DNA of 61,378 nt from Catellatospora bangladeshensis (GTDB lineage Bacteria; Actinomycetota; Actinomycetes; Mycobacteriales; Micromonosporaceae). Below the pieces are notes generated by a model. The model was not told the DNA's origin, did not search any database, and saw nothing but the letters and a program-made list of their open reading frames with translations. Made by a program: the position numbers and the translations under genes. Positions 16,582 to 23,537 of the stretch are shown piece after piece (the stretch's first letter is position 1; every line of letters starts with the position of its first letter). The DNA lies in NCBI RefSeq assembly GCF_016862575.1, contig NZ_BONF01000056.1:1-61378 (forward strand), written 5' to 3'.

Positions 16582-17853
16582 CTACTGGTAGGTGATGTCG
16601 CTTTCCTTGACCTTGCAGTTGCTGTCGTTCCAGCCTTCGCCGATGTACGTCGGCTCGCTGCCCTTCGCCACGCCCTTGTACTTGCCGCAGACGACGGCGT
16701 CGCCGCTGTTCAGGAGCCTGACGCGGGTGATCGTGGCGGTGTCGCCCCAGTTGCTGTTGATGCCGGCGACCATGTCGATGTTGTCGAGGATGACGTTGTC
16801 GATCCGCACGTGCCGCGTGTACGAGCTGGAGCAGTTGCCGCAGGCGCGGTAGAGCTTGCCGGCGGACTTCAGGTAGAAGCCGCTGATGCTCACGGTGCCG
16901 TTGCCGTTGTGCTGGAACACCTTGTCGCTGCCGGAGCGGGCGCCGCCGCCGATGACGTACGACGTGCCGTTGCCGGTGCCCTTGAACGTGGCGGCGTCCT
17001 CGCCGATGTCGTTCCACCACACGTTGCGCAGGGTGCAGGTGCCCTCGCAGTGCACGCCGTCACCGGCGGGCGAGCCGAGGATGACGTTCTGCAGCGTGGC
17101 GCCGTTGGCGAGCTTGAACATCGGGTCCTGGCTCTCGCCCTGGCCGCCGTCGCCGATGCAGCAGTAGGTCTTCATGCCGCCGTCGAAGGTGCCGGAGACG
17201 CTGATCGTGCCGGAGACGCTGGCCGAGCCGGCCGACGTCGGCCACGTGGTGCTGGGGCCGCCGCTGCCGCCGGTCGGGGTGGGCGTCGGGTTGGTGCCGC
17301 CGCTGCCCGCCTTGACGAGGCGGAACTGCTGGTTGGTGCCGTTGAGGTCCTGGAACTGCGAGATGCGGGCGCCGTCGGCCGACGACCACTCCCACACGTC
17401 CAGGGTCTTGCCGCTGGTGCGGTTCTTGAACCGGATTACGTTGTTGCCGTTGTCGAGCAGCGAGAACTGCTGGTGGTACGCGCTGCTGCCGGCGCCGGAG
17501 TTCATCTGGACGGTGGCGCCGTCGGCGGTGCTGGCATCGGCGATCTCGATGACCTTGCCGCTGGCCTTCGACTTGAGGCGGTAGTAGCCGCTGCCCATGT
17601 CGAGGAACTGGAACTGCTGGTTGGAGGCGGAGCTGTCCGGGGTGCGCTGGACGACCGCGCCGCTGCTGCCTTCGATCGCCTTGCCGCTGAACACGTTGAC
17701 CAGCTGGTAGTAGGCGCTGGTGTCGATGGTGGCGGCCGACGCCGGCATCATCGCGGCGAGGGCGACGCCGCCGACGACGGTCGTGACCGTGGTGATCGCC
17801 AATGCCAGGCGCAGGCGGGGCCGACGCCTCCGGGCGGTGGGTGACGGTTGCAT
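16582..17853 (-). CDS. Secreted pectate lyase (PL3 type) with N-terminal ricin-type lectin domain
   Basis: 423 residues. A long signal peptide (about 1-40, basic RRRRPRLRL then hydrophobic, ASA at the end) is followed by an R-type lectin/CBM13 domain (about 45-180) with three QQF repeats, a Gly/Thr/Pro linker (TNPTPTPTGGSGG) and a PL3 pectate lyase domain with right-handed beta-helix features (GDGVHCEGTCTLRNVWW, EDAATFKGTG, VFQHNGNG, DNVILDNID). It should cleave polygalacturonate outside the cell with calcium. The ATG at 17853 has GGAGG. AGCGCT-centred operators upstream predict LacI-type control. Confidence 0.92.
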   Translation of the reverse strand: MQPSPTARRRRPRLRLALAITTVTTVVGGVALAAMMPASAATIDTSAYYQLVNVFSGKAIEGSSGAVVQRTPDSSASNQQFQFLDMGSGYYRLKSKASGKVIEIADASTADGATVQMNSGAGSSAYHQQFSLLDNGNNVIRFKNRTSGKTLDVWEWSSADGARISQFQDLNGTNQQFRLVKAGSGGTNPTPTPTGGSGGPSTTWPTSAGSASVSGTISVSGTFDGGMKTYCCIGDGGQGESQDPMFKLANGATLQNVILGSPAGDGVHCEGTCTLRNVWWNDIGEDAATFKGTGNGTSYVIGGGARSGSDKVFQHNGNGTVSISGFYLKSAGKLYRACGNCSSSYTRHVRIDNVILDNIDMVAGINSNWGDTATITRVRLLNSGDAVVCGKYKGVAKGSEPTYIGEGWNDSNCKVKESDITYQ

Positions 17854-17928
17854 GGGTTCCTCCGTAGGGCCCGCCGATGATCCAGTTCGGCGGTGAGGAT
17901 GGGAGTGGTGAAGGGACGGTGTGTAGTC

Positions 17929-17944
17929 TGGTAAGCGCTTACCA
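17929..17944. promoter_or_regulatory. LacI-type operator, perfect 16-bp palindrome
   Basis: TGGTAAGCGCTTACCA is a perfect palindrome with the central CG typical of LacI-family operators. It lies 76 bases upstream of the pectate lyase ATG, where it could overlap the promoter. Confidence 0.75.
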
Positions 17945-17997
17945 AGCCGAACCGTAGGGCATCGCAGAAGGGCGGTCAATAGGGAAGTTTCGATTGT

Positions 17998-18009
17998 GGG
18001 AGCGCTTCC
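17998..18009. promoter_or_regulatory. Second AGCGCT-centred operator
   Basis: GGGAGCGCTTCC, near-palindromic, lies about 60 bases upstream of the first operator. The same core appears before the LacI gene at 60161-60173. Confidence 0.55.
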
Positions 18010-18318
18010 GTCTCGCCGTGTCGTCCGGCCGATGCTGGCCAGGGCCGTCACGGGCGGGACCGTTGCCGCAGCTGAGGTAAGCGACGAGCCGACCGTCGCA
18101 GGGCAGGCGACGTACGGCGCGGTCACTCATAGTGACGTGGGGGAGTTCTCGGTCTCGGTTGGAGACCGGACCGGCTGACGCTGTCCCCGGCAGGCGGCTG
18201 CGGCTCGGCCTGCCGGCACGCTTCCTGGTGCTCGGTGGCTACCGGGCTCGGCAGCTCTTCGGCGGCTCTCTGCGGCGATCGTCTCCCCGCGCCGTGGCGG
18301 CGACGCCCCGGGACTCGA

Positions 18319-18501
18319 TCAGTGGATGTACGGCCGGCATTCGCGCAGCGCGGCCTGCTTCCAGGTCTCGCCCGGCTCGACACCGCCGCCGGGCAGGCCC
18401 CAGGTGCACTCGCCGCTGCGGCACATCAGCAGCACCCGGCCGGCCTCGTCGCGGACCACGACACCGCAGGTGGCGCGGATGCGGGTCTCCACTGTGGTCA
18501 C
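18319..18501 (-). pseudogene. Truncated Nudix hydrolase
   Basis: The 60-residue frame starts like a Nudix protein (TTVETRIRATCGVVVRDEAGRVLL, WGLPGGGVEPGE) and runs into the Nudix box GGVEPGETWKQAALRE, but stops seven residues later at CRPYIH. The second half of the box (REXXEEXG) and the whole C-terminal half are missing. Neither of the other two minus-strand frames continues the homology, so this is a 3' deletion or replacement rather than a single frameshift. An intact, unrelated Nudix gene lies at 21144. Confidence 0.8.
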
Positions 18502-18558
18502 GGCGCGATCGTGCCAGACACCCGCGCGGAGCGCTGCCCGGCCCGACCTGCCGCTATA

Positions 18559-18619
18559 GATCGCTGGTTCGTGTCAGAAGGTGTGGTCCAGCCTCACTTT
18601 CTGACACGAGTTGGCGATC
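18559..18619 (+). repeat. 61-bp intergenic palindromic repeat, family 2 copy 1
   Basis: It begins GATCGC and ends GCGATC. TCGTGTCAGAA in the left arm is inverted as TTCTGACACGA in the right, around GGTCCAGCC. The right end supplies the TGA stop of the MarR gene on the minus strand. The second copy, of the same length, is at 22855. Confidence 0.88.
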
Positions 18620-19067
18620 ATGGCTCCGGCGAGGCGGTGGGGGCGGCGAGGGCGGCGAGGTGGTGGAGGGTGCGTTTGAAGGACTGGTAGTCGGCCTGGC
18701 CGATGGCTTCGGCTAGGTGTTGTTCGATGCGGGCCATGGCCTCGTCGCTGTGGCGCATCTGGGCCAGGCCCTTGGCGGTGGGGACGACGAGTTTGGCGCG
18801 GCGGTCGGCGGGGTCGGGCTCGCGGCGGACCAGGCCGAGGGCCTCCAGCTCGTCGACGAGGGTGCCGATCACCTGTTTGTGCTGGCCGGACAGTTCGGCC
18901 AGCTCGGTGGCGCGGTTGCCCTGCTCGTCCAGATAGGCCAGCACCGCGCCATGGCGCGGTTTCGTGCGGGCGTGGCTCTCGGCGAGCTGCTGCTGTACGG
19001 CGAAGAGCAGGCGTGCGGTGAGCACGCCGAGGTCGGGGTCGTTCCGTTTCTGCTCACTGCGACGCAT
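18618..19067 (-). CDS. MarR-family transcriptional regulator
   Basis: A 149-residue winged-helix regulator: ATELAELSGQHKQVIGTLVDELEALGLVRREPDPADRRAKLVV is the MarR DNA-binding region with the conserved DxRxK wing. It is divergent from an NmrA-type oxidoreductase, with a 25-bp dyad operator between them, so it probably represses both itself and the enzyme. A GTG at 19079 is an alternative start. Its stop codon lies at the edge of the 61-bp repeat. Confidence 0.88.
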   Translation of the reverse strand: MRRSEQKRNDPDLGVLTARLLFAVQQQLAESHARTKPRHGAVLAYLDEQGNRATELAELSGQHKQVIGTLVDELEALGLVRREPDPADRRAKLVVPTAKGLAQMRHSDEAMARIEQHLAEAIGQADYQSFKRTLHHLAALAAPTASPEP

Positions 19068-19085
19068 GACATTAGTCACCAAACT

Positions 19086-19110
19086 TGATAGTCACTAACT
19101 TTGACTATCA
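19086..19110. promoter_or_regulatory. MarR operator, 25-bp dyad
   Basis: TGATAGTCA and TGACTATCA flank a seven-base centre. The site sits between the two divergent starts, and related TAGTCAC/GTGACTA half-sites lie immediately beside it. Confidence 0.75.
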
Positions 19111-19154
19111 CTAGTACTGTCTTCCCCATCAGCATCCCACGAAGGGAAACAGTC

Positions 19155-19976
19155 ATGACCATCCTGGTCACCGGTGCCACCGGCACCGTCTCCGGCGCCC
19201 TGCTCGGCGCGCTGGCCGCCCACCCGTCACTGAAGGTCCGTGCCCTGGTCCGGGATCCGGCCAAGGCCCCCGCAGGCGTCGAGGTCGCGGTCGGCGACCT
19301 GGAGCAGCCGCACACGCTCGCCGACGCGTTCGCCGGCGTCGAGACGCTCTGGCTGCTCACCGCGATGGGCCCGACCGCACCCCACGCCAGCTCCAACGCC
19401 CTCTGGGCGGCCCGGCAGGCCGGCGTCCGGCACGTCGTGCGGCTCTCGGCGATCGGCGCCGCGCACGACGCGCCCACCCGCAACGGCCGCCTGCACGCGC
19501 TGTCCGACGCCGAGCTGCGCGCGTCCGGCCCGGCCTGGACGGTGATCCGCCCCGCGTTCTTCCTGCAGAACCTGCTCGGCTCGATCAACGGCGGGGTGCT
19601 GTACGGGGCCACGGGGCAGGGGCGGCTGAGCCCGATCGACGTACGCGACATCGCCGCGTTCGGCGCTGCGGTGCTGGCCGACCCGTCGCCGCACGCCGGG
19701 CGCAGCTACACCATCACGGGGCCGGAGAGCCTGTCCATGCGGGACGCGGCGGCGCGCATCGGCGCCGCGTACCAGGACGTGCCGGCTGGCGACGTGGTGA
19801 GCGGGATGCGGTCGGCGGGGATGCCGGACTGGGTCGCCGACGTGACGGGGGAGTACCTGGCGGCGTACGCGGCGAACTGGGGTGACTTCGTCACGCCGGA
19901 CTTCGCTGCGGTGATGGGGCGGCCCGCCCGGGACTTCGCGGCCTTCGCCCGGGATCACGGCCTGATCGTGGGCTGA
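19155..19976 (+). CDS. NmrA-type NAD(P)-binding oxidoreductase
   Basis: A 273-residue Rossmann protein. TILVTGATGTVSGALLGAL is the glycine-rich dinucleotide-binding motif; VRALVRDP, VRHVVRLSAIGA and WTVIRPAFFLQNLLG follow the NmrA/QorB-like atypical short-chain dehydrogenase pattern. The catalytic YxxxK of classical SDRs is not evident. The likely role is NAD(P)H-dependent quinone or redox sensing under MarR control. The ATG at 19155 has GAAGGGA upstream; an in-frame TTG further up would overlap the operator. Confidence 0.87.
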   Translation: MTILVTGATGTVSGALLGALAAHPSLKVRALVRDPAKAPAGVEVAVGDLEQPHTLADAFAGVETLWLLTAMGPTAPHASSNALWAARQAGVRHVVRLSAIGAAHDAPTRNGRLHALSDAELRASGPAWTVIRPAFFLQNLLGSINGGVLYGATGQGRLSPIDVRDIAAFGAAVLADPSPHAGRSYTITGPESLSMRDAAARIGAAYQDVPAGDVVSGMRSAGMPDWVADVTGEYLAAYAANWGDFVTPDFAAVMGRPARDFAAFARDHGLIVG

Positions 19977-20008
19977 GCCCCGGCCGGGCTTGCGTGGGAG
20001 ACTGCGGC

Positions 20009-20422
20009 ATGGCGCGGACGCGCAAGTACCGGATCATCACGACGCTGGAGCGGGTCAACAACCGGCTCACCCGGTGGGCGCTGCGGCGCGGCCTGGCGCC
20101 CAGGGCGTTCGCGCTGCTGGAGACCACCGGGAGGCGCAGCGGCCTGCCGCGGCACACGCCGGTCGGCAACGGGCTCGACGGCGACACGTTCTGGCTCGTC
20201 GCGGCGCACGGCGAGCAGGCCGACCACGTGCGGAACCTGCTCGCCGAGCCGGCGGTCCGGGTGAAGGTCGCCGGGCGCTGGCGCACCGGACGGGCCACGC
20301 CGCTGCCGGAGGACGACACCGGTCGGCGGTCCCGCTCGCTGCCGTACCAATGGGATGCGGCCATCGGCCGGATGATGGCCACCCGCCCGCTGACGGTCCG
20401 CATCGATCTCGACGCCGGGTAG
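20009..20422 (+). CDS. Deazaflavin-dependent nitroreductase family protein
   Basis: A 137-residue DDN-family split barrel: FALLETTGRRSGLPRHTPVG is the F420-binding signature, followed by TFWLVAAHGEQADHVRNLLAEP and VRVKVAGRWRTGRATPLP. It is distinct from the DDN paralogue at 15765. It likely reduces quinone-like or nitro substrates with F420H2. Start ATG 20009, with GGGAG upstream. It follows the NmrA gene by 32 bases and may share its MarR-controlled transcript. Confidence 0.85.
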   Translation: MARTRKYRIITTLERVNNRLTRWALRRGLAPRAFALLETTGRRSGLPRHTPVGNGLDGDTFWLVAAHGEQADHVRNLLAEPAVRVKVAGRWRTGRATPLPEDDTGRRSRSLPYQWDAAIGRMMATRPLTVRIDLDAG

Positions 20423-20526
20423 GCGTCCGTCGCTCGCGCATTTCCGGCATTCTCGGCATGAGGGAACGGTAGGTTCGAGCGGGACGGCTGTCGCGGAGCG
20501 CGGCGGCCCGCGATCGGAGGCCGCAC

Positions 20527-21033
20527 GTGGACGTGGACGAGCTGCTCGGCGACCTGTACGACCGGCTGCCCGAGATGATCGGCGAGGCCGTCGACGGGCT
20601 GACCGCCGAGCAGCTGCACTGGGCGCCCGCGCCGGGCGCGAACAGCATCGGCTGGCTCGTCTGGCACCTCACCCGCGTCCAGGACCACCACGTCGCCGAG
20701 CTGCTCGGCGAGGACCAGGTGTGGGTCTCCGGTGACTGGGCGGCCCGGTGCGGACTGAAGCCGGACCCGGACAACACCGGCTACGGGCACAAGCCCAAGC
20801 AGGTCGCCGCCGTACGGCCGGAGGGGCCGGAGGTGCTGGTCGAGTACTACAAGGCGGTCGCGGCCCGGACTCGGAACCTGATCACCGGCCTGACCCCGGC
20901 CGAGCTGGACCGGGTCGTCGACGAGCGGTGGGACCCCCCGGTGACGCTGGGCGTACGGCTGGTCAGCATCGCCAACGACGACACGGCCCACGCGGCGCAA
21001 GCGGCGTACGTGCGGGGCATCCTGCCGTCCTGA
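20527..21033 (+). CDS. DinB/DUF664 family protein (putative mycothiol-dependent transferase)
   Basis: A 168-residue four-helix-bundle protein. The metal-binding His pattern is visible in WLVWHLTRVQDHHVAEL and NDDTAHAAQAAYVRGIL. DUF664/DinB proteins include mycothiol-dependent S-transferases and isomerases, which fits a mycothiol-producing organism (mshC is in this window). The substrate is unknown. The start is GTG with GGAGG upstream. It is not the DNA polymerase called DinB, which is encoded at 35088. Confidence 0.87.
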   Translation: MDVDELLGDLYDRLPEMIGEAVDGLTAEQLHWAPAPGANSIGWLVWHLTRVQDHHVAELLGEDQVWVSGDWAARCGLKPDPDNTGYGHKPKQVAAVRPEGPEVLVEYYKAVAARTRNLITGLTPAELDRVVDERWDPPVTLGVRLVSIANDDTAHAAQAAYVRGILPS

Positions 21034-21093
21034 ATAGGGCACGGAGCCTTAGACGTGCTCCGATTCGGGGCCGCCGTCGCGGAGAAACGCCGG

Positions 21094-21099
21094 TAGTCT
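21094..21099 (+). promoter_or_regulatory. Minus-10 box TAGTCT
   Basis: TAGTCT lies six bases before GTG 21106, the first codon of a 13-codon frame that overlaps the Nudix start. This spacing predicts a leaderless transcript. Confidence 0.5.
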
Positions 21100-21105
21100 G
21101 CGGCG

Positions 21106-21147
21106 GTGCCGACCATCCGCCTCGCCGCCGCGTCCGGCATGCCATGA
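21106..21147 (+). CDS. Possible leaderless 13-residue leader peptide coupled to the Nudix gene
   Basis: GTG at 21106 reads MPTIRLAAASGMP and stops at a TGA that overlaps the Nudix ATG as ATGA. The Nudix gene itself has no Shine-Dalgarno sequence, so ribosomes finishing this short frame could restart there. Seen: the minus-10 box, spacing and overlap. Inferred: translation and coupling. Confidence 0.4.
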   Translation: MPTIRLAAASGMP

Positions 21148-21650
21148 CGCTGAACCTGCGCCGCTCCGTCCGCGCGATCATCCTCGATGAGGACGACCGC
21201 ATCCTGCTGTGCCGGTTCGACTTTCCCCACCCGGTGGTGCCGGAGCAGGCGAGGGCCGTATGGGCGGCGCCCGGCGGCGGCATCGAACCCGGTGAGGACC
21301 GGCTGACGGCTCTGCGCCGTGAGCTGCGTGAGGAGACCGGGCTGGCGCTCACCGCCGATCCACCGCACGTCTGGCACCAGGAAGTCCTGGCCGCCGACCA
21401 TGCGCCGAGCTTCGACGGCATCGTCAACGACTACTTCCTCGTCCGCACGAACCACTTCCAGCCCCGCGGAGAGCTGACAGACGACCAGCTCGCCGCGGAA
21501 GAACACCTGGCCGCGTTCCGGTGGTGGCGGCTCGCGGAGATCGCGGATCATGCGGGACCTGAGCTGTTCTCGCCCCGCGACCTCACCACACCCTTGACCG
21601 CGCTGCTCACGGCGGGGGCACCGGACCAGCCGGTCCAACTCGGCCTCTAG
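21144..21650 (+). CDS. Nudix hydrolase
   Basis: A 168-residue protein with a perfect Nudix box, GGGIEPGEDRLTALRRELREETGL (GX5EX7REX2EEXG). The N-terminal strand RRSVRAIILDEDDRILLCRF and the Trp-rich end AEEHLAAFRWWRLAEIAD are usual for ADP-ribose or NTP-type Nudix enzymes. It hydrolyses a nucleoside-diphosphate-linked compound; the substrate cannot be assigned. Start ATG 21144, apparently coupled to a short upstream leader frame. It is convergent with the XRE gene, and the two stop codons overlap. Confidence 0.9.
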   Translation: MTLNLRRSVRAIILDEDDRILLCRFDFPHPVVPEQARAVWAAPGGGIEPGEDRLTALRRELREETGLALTADPPHVWHQEVLAADHAPSFDGIVNDYFLVRTNHFQPRGELTDDQLAAEEHLAAFRWWRLAEIADHAGPELFSPRDLTTPLTALLTAGAPDQPVQLGL

Positions 21651-22378
21651 CAAGTGCGGGCGGTCGTCCAGAGCTGCTCGAAGTGGTCGACGTAGCGGTC
21701 GAACGCGCCGCCGTCCTGGCGGCGTTGCAGGTGCAGCGTCACGGAGTCCTGCCCGAGTCCCGACCCGATGTGGGTCGACACGAGCATGTCGTCGTCGAAC
21801 ACCCACACCGACATGGCGATGTGCCGGTCGGACAGCCGGACGGACGCGTCGACCTTCGCCTTTGCCAGCTCGGCGCGCGTCATGGCGATGCGCGTCGACA
21901 CCGTGAGCGGCGTGTCCTCGATCTCCTCGCGCTGGCGGGTCACCGCGCTGTCGGGGTCACCGAGCAGCCATCGCAGATCGGCGCCCGACGACGCCTTCGC
22001 TGAGAGCGTGCCACCTGCACCTTCGACGTCGAGCCACACGAAGTACGACGTGTAGCCGCCGAACCAGAGCCGCTTGTGCGCGGCGTCGATCAGGTCGCCG
22101 AACAGCGACCGGGGCATGTCCAGACGGCGGGGGTACACCGCGACCAGTTCACGGTCAGCGCCGACCTTGACCGCGCGGCGGACCACATCGGGCCATAACA
22201 CACCTACATCCTGCCCCAAGAACTCGGCAGCCTTCACCCGGTGGCGGGGGTGGGGCAGGCGTCCGCGGCTCAGCCACCGCTCGACGGTCTTCGGATCAAC
22301 GGTAAGCGCCGTTGCCAGGTCGACCGTGGTCAGGCCGGCGGAGACAAGCGCGGAGCGCAGCGTGTCGTTACGAGGCAT
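21647..22378 (-). CDS. XRE-type HTH regulator with C-terminal sensor-like domain
   Basis: 243 residues. The N-terminal helix-turn-helix (LRSALVSAGLTTVDLATALTV, PKTVERWLSRG, HPRHRVKAAEFLG) is the type common in actinobacteria. The C-terminal domain (RSLFGDLIDAAHKRLWFGGYTSYFVWLD, LRWLLGDPDSAVTRQREEIED, VFDDDMLVSTHIGSGLGQDSV) resembles phospholipase-D-like or DUF5919-type sensor regions seen in similar proteins; the assignment is tentative. Start ATG 22378; the frame extends upstream to 22438. Divergent from the small Cys-rich protein at 22564. Confidence 0.82.
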   Translation of the reverse strand: MPRNDTLRSALVSAGLTTVDLATALTVDPKTVERWLSRGRLPHPRHRVKAAEFLGQDVGVLWPDVVRRAVKVGADRELVAVYPRRLDMPRSLFGDLIDAAHKRLWFGGYTSYFVWLDVEGAGGTLSAKASSGADLRWLLGDPDSAVTRQREEIEDTPLTVSTRIAMTRAELAKAKVDASVRLSDRHIAMSVWVFDDDMLVSTHIGSGLGQDSVTLHLQRRQDGGAFDRYVDHFEQLWTTARTC

Positions 22379-22494
22379 CGGTGGGACCTTTCCAGACGTC
22401 CCTGGATCGTCGCACACCGGAGGTACGGACGTCTTCATTGGACAGACAAGATTCTTCCTGGGCAGCGGTTGTTCTCCCGGCTCGCGCTGCCGGA

Positions 22495-22542
22495 GGTCCC
22501 ACGGCGGGTACGCATCGCACCGCGTACGCCCGCCGTGGGACC
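22495..22542. promoter_or_regulatory. Large stem-loop in the leader of the small Cys-rich gene
   Basis: GGTCCCACGGCGGGTACGC at 22495-22513 pairs with GCGTACGCCCGCCGTGGGACC-type sequence ending at 22542, with only a two-base bulge and a loop of about eight bases. It ends 10 bases before the AAGGAGGAAAC ribosome site. GTGGGACC also occurs next to the divergent XRE start, so the sequence may double as a regulator site. Confidence 0.65.
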
Positions 22543-22563
22543 TCGCCCGTCCAAGGAGGAAAC

Positions 22564-22863
22564 GTGCGTGTCCTGAACGCCGGCCAGTTCGCCGAGTACG
22601 CGCGCCGCCAGATCGCGGCAGCCGACGAGATCCTCACCCGGCACGGGCGCGTCGCCGGTGACCTGTGCCGATGCGAGAGGCCGTGGCCGTGCCCCGTCGC
22701 GGCATCCTGTGTGAGCATGCGCGAGCACTACCGGGCCAGGATGGCAGTGATCGAAGCGACCATGCGCCTGCCGGTCGTGGGCACGGCCCCGGTGTCGCGG
22801 CTGCCGGTGCTGCGCCGGCTGGTCGGAGGGCTGGTGCGTGCTGTGCGGTGGCAAGATCGCTGA
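22564..22863 (+). CDS. Small Cys-containing hypothetical protein
   Basis: 99 residues from a GTG with a perfect AAGGAGG. The central LCRCERPWPCPVAASC block is Cys-rich and resembles short motifs in actinobacterial proteins encoded beside XRE regulators. The flanks are helical (NAGQFAEYARRQIAAADEILTRHG; HYRARMAVIEATM). The Cys residues may bind a metal. The last codons and stop lie inside the 61-bp repeat, so the present C-terminus may have been set by that element. Divergent from the XRE gene at 22378, a likely functional pair. Specific role unknown. Confidence 0.75.
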   Translation: MRVLNAGQFAEYARRQIAAADEILTRHGRVAGDLCRCERPWPCPVAASCVSMREHYRARMAVIEATMRLPVVGTAPVSRLPVLRRLVGGLVRAVRWQDR

Positions 22864-22915
22864 CTCGTGTCAGAAAGTCAGGTCCAGCCCCATCTTTCGA
22901 CACGAAACCGCGATC
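22855..22915 (+). repeat. 61-bp intergenic palindromic repeat, family 2 copy 2
   Basis: It begins GATCGC and ends GCGATC with CTCGTGTCAGAAAG, GGTCCAGCC and CTTTCGACACGA, the same layout and length as the copy at 18559. It overlaps the last three codons of the small Cys-rich gene and contains its TGA. Confidence 0.88.
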
Positions 22916-22924
22916 TTGGCGCGC

Positions 22925-23013
22925 GCCGTGGCGGGCTTCCGCGCCGTGGCGCGCCTCCGCGGTGCGGCGCCCCCCGCGGTGCGGCGCGCCTCCGCGGTGC
23001 GGCGGGCCTCCGC
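22925..23013. repeat. Five imperfect 18-bp tandem repeats
   Basis: Units of the type GsyGyGGCGsGCYTCCGC start at 22925, 22943, 22961 (17 bases), 22978 and 22996. They lie between the convergent 22564 and 23057 genes and are not in a supported gene. Confidence 0.75.
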
Positions 23014-23056
23014 GCCGGGGCTGGCCCCCGTAGTGGGCCGCGGTGGCCGGTGGCGG

Positions 23057-23407
23057 TCACGCGGCAGGCGGGGTGGTCCCGGTGTGGTGCCAGGTGCCGC
23101 AGCGGTGGGCCGTGAAGACGTCGCCGATACGGAGGGTCACCGTGGCGCGGCCGCCGCGGACCAGATCACTGGCGACGACCTCGGTCCCGGCCGGCCCGGT
23201 CCGGGTGATCTCCCAGTGGCAGTGGCCGCCGACGTCGGCGGTGGTCTCGTAGCGGCCGGGGGGCAGGTCGGCGCCGACGGTCCAGGTCTGGCCGGCGGCC
23301 TCAGCCGGTGCGGGAACGCCCTGGTCGCCCGTGGCGGGGTGGAGCACGACGCCGATGGCGATCGCAGCCGGGCCGCAGAGCATCGCGACCGCCGTGCGGA
23401 CGTTCAT
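23057..23407 (-). CDS. Secreted or membrane-anchored small protein
   Basis: 116 residues. An N-terminal hydrophobic segment (AVAMLCGPAAIAIGVVL) suggests a signal peptide or anchor. The mature part has PPGRYETTADVGGHCHWEIT, GTEVVASDLVRGGRATVTL and FTAHRCGTWHHT, the pattern of a domain common in actinobacterial exported proteins, with a Cys in the CHWE block and one in CGTW that probably form a disulfide. Start ATG 23407, behind GAGG. Function unknown. Divergent from the methylase-like gene. Confidence 0.78.
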   Translation of the reverse strand: MNVRTAVAMLCGPAAIAIGVVLHPATGDQGVPAPAEAAGQTWTVGADLPPGRYETTADVGGHCHWEITRTGPAGTEVVASDLVRGGRATVTLRIGDVFTAHRCGTWHHTGTTPPAA

Positions 23408-23461
23408 CGGGGACCTCGATCTGCCGGTGGGACTGCTGAGCACGGCTACGCTAGAGCGCCC

Positions 23462-23480
23462 GTGTTGACCGCGTCAACAC
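23462..23480. promoter_or_regulatory. 19-bp palindrome upstream of the methylase-like gene
   Basis: GTGTTGA-CCGCG-TCAACAC, perfect seven-base arms, lies 57 bases before the methylase-like ATG and 54 bases from the divergent start. A further GTCAAC half-site follows at about 23503. The methylase-like protein carries its own N-terminal HTH, so autoregulation is possible. Confidence 0.5.
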
Positions 23481-23537
23481 GAGGATTCTTCGCACACTGC
23501 TGTCAACGGCGGTCACGGACTGTTACCCTCTCCGGTC

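Larger units (their letters stand above)
17854..18318. other. Regulatory and otherwise non-coding region
   Basis: Contains the pectate lyase leader, two AGCGCT-centred operators (17929-17944 and 17998-18009), and about 300 bases to 18318 in which no gene is supported. Confidence 0.6.

Noticed and set aside
20527-21033. DNA polymerase IV at the DUF664/DinB gene
   Set aside because: The name DinB here refers to the four-helix metal-binding family; the polymerase is the separate gene at 35088.
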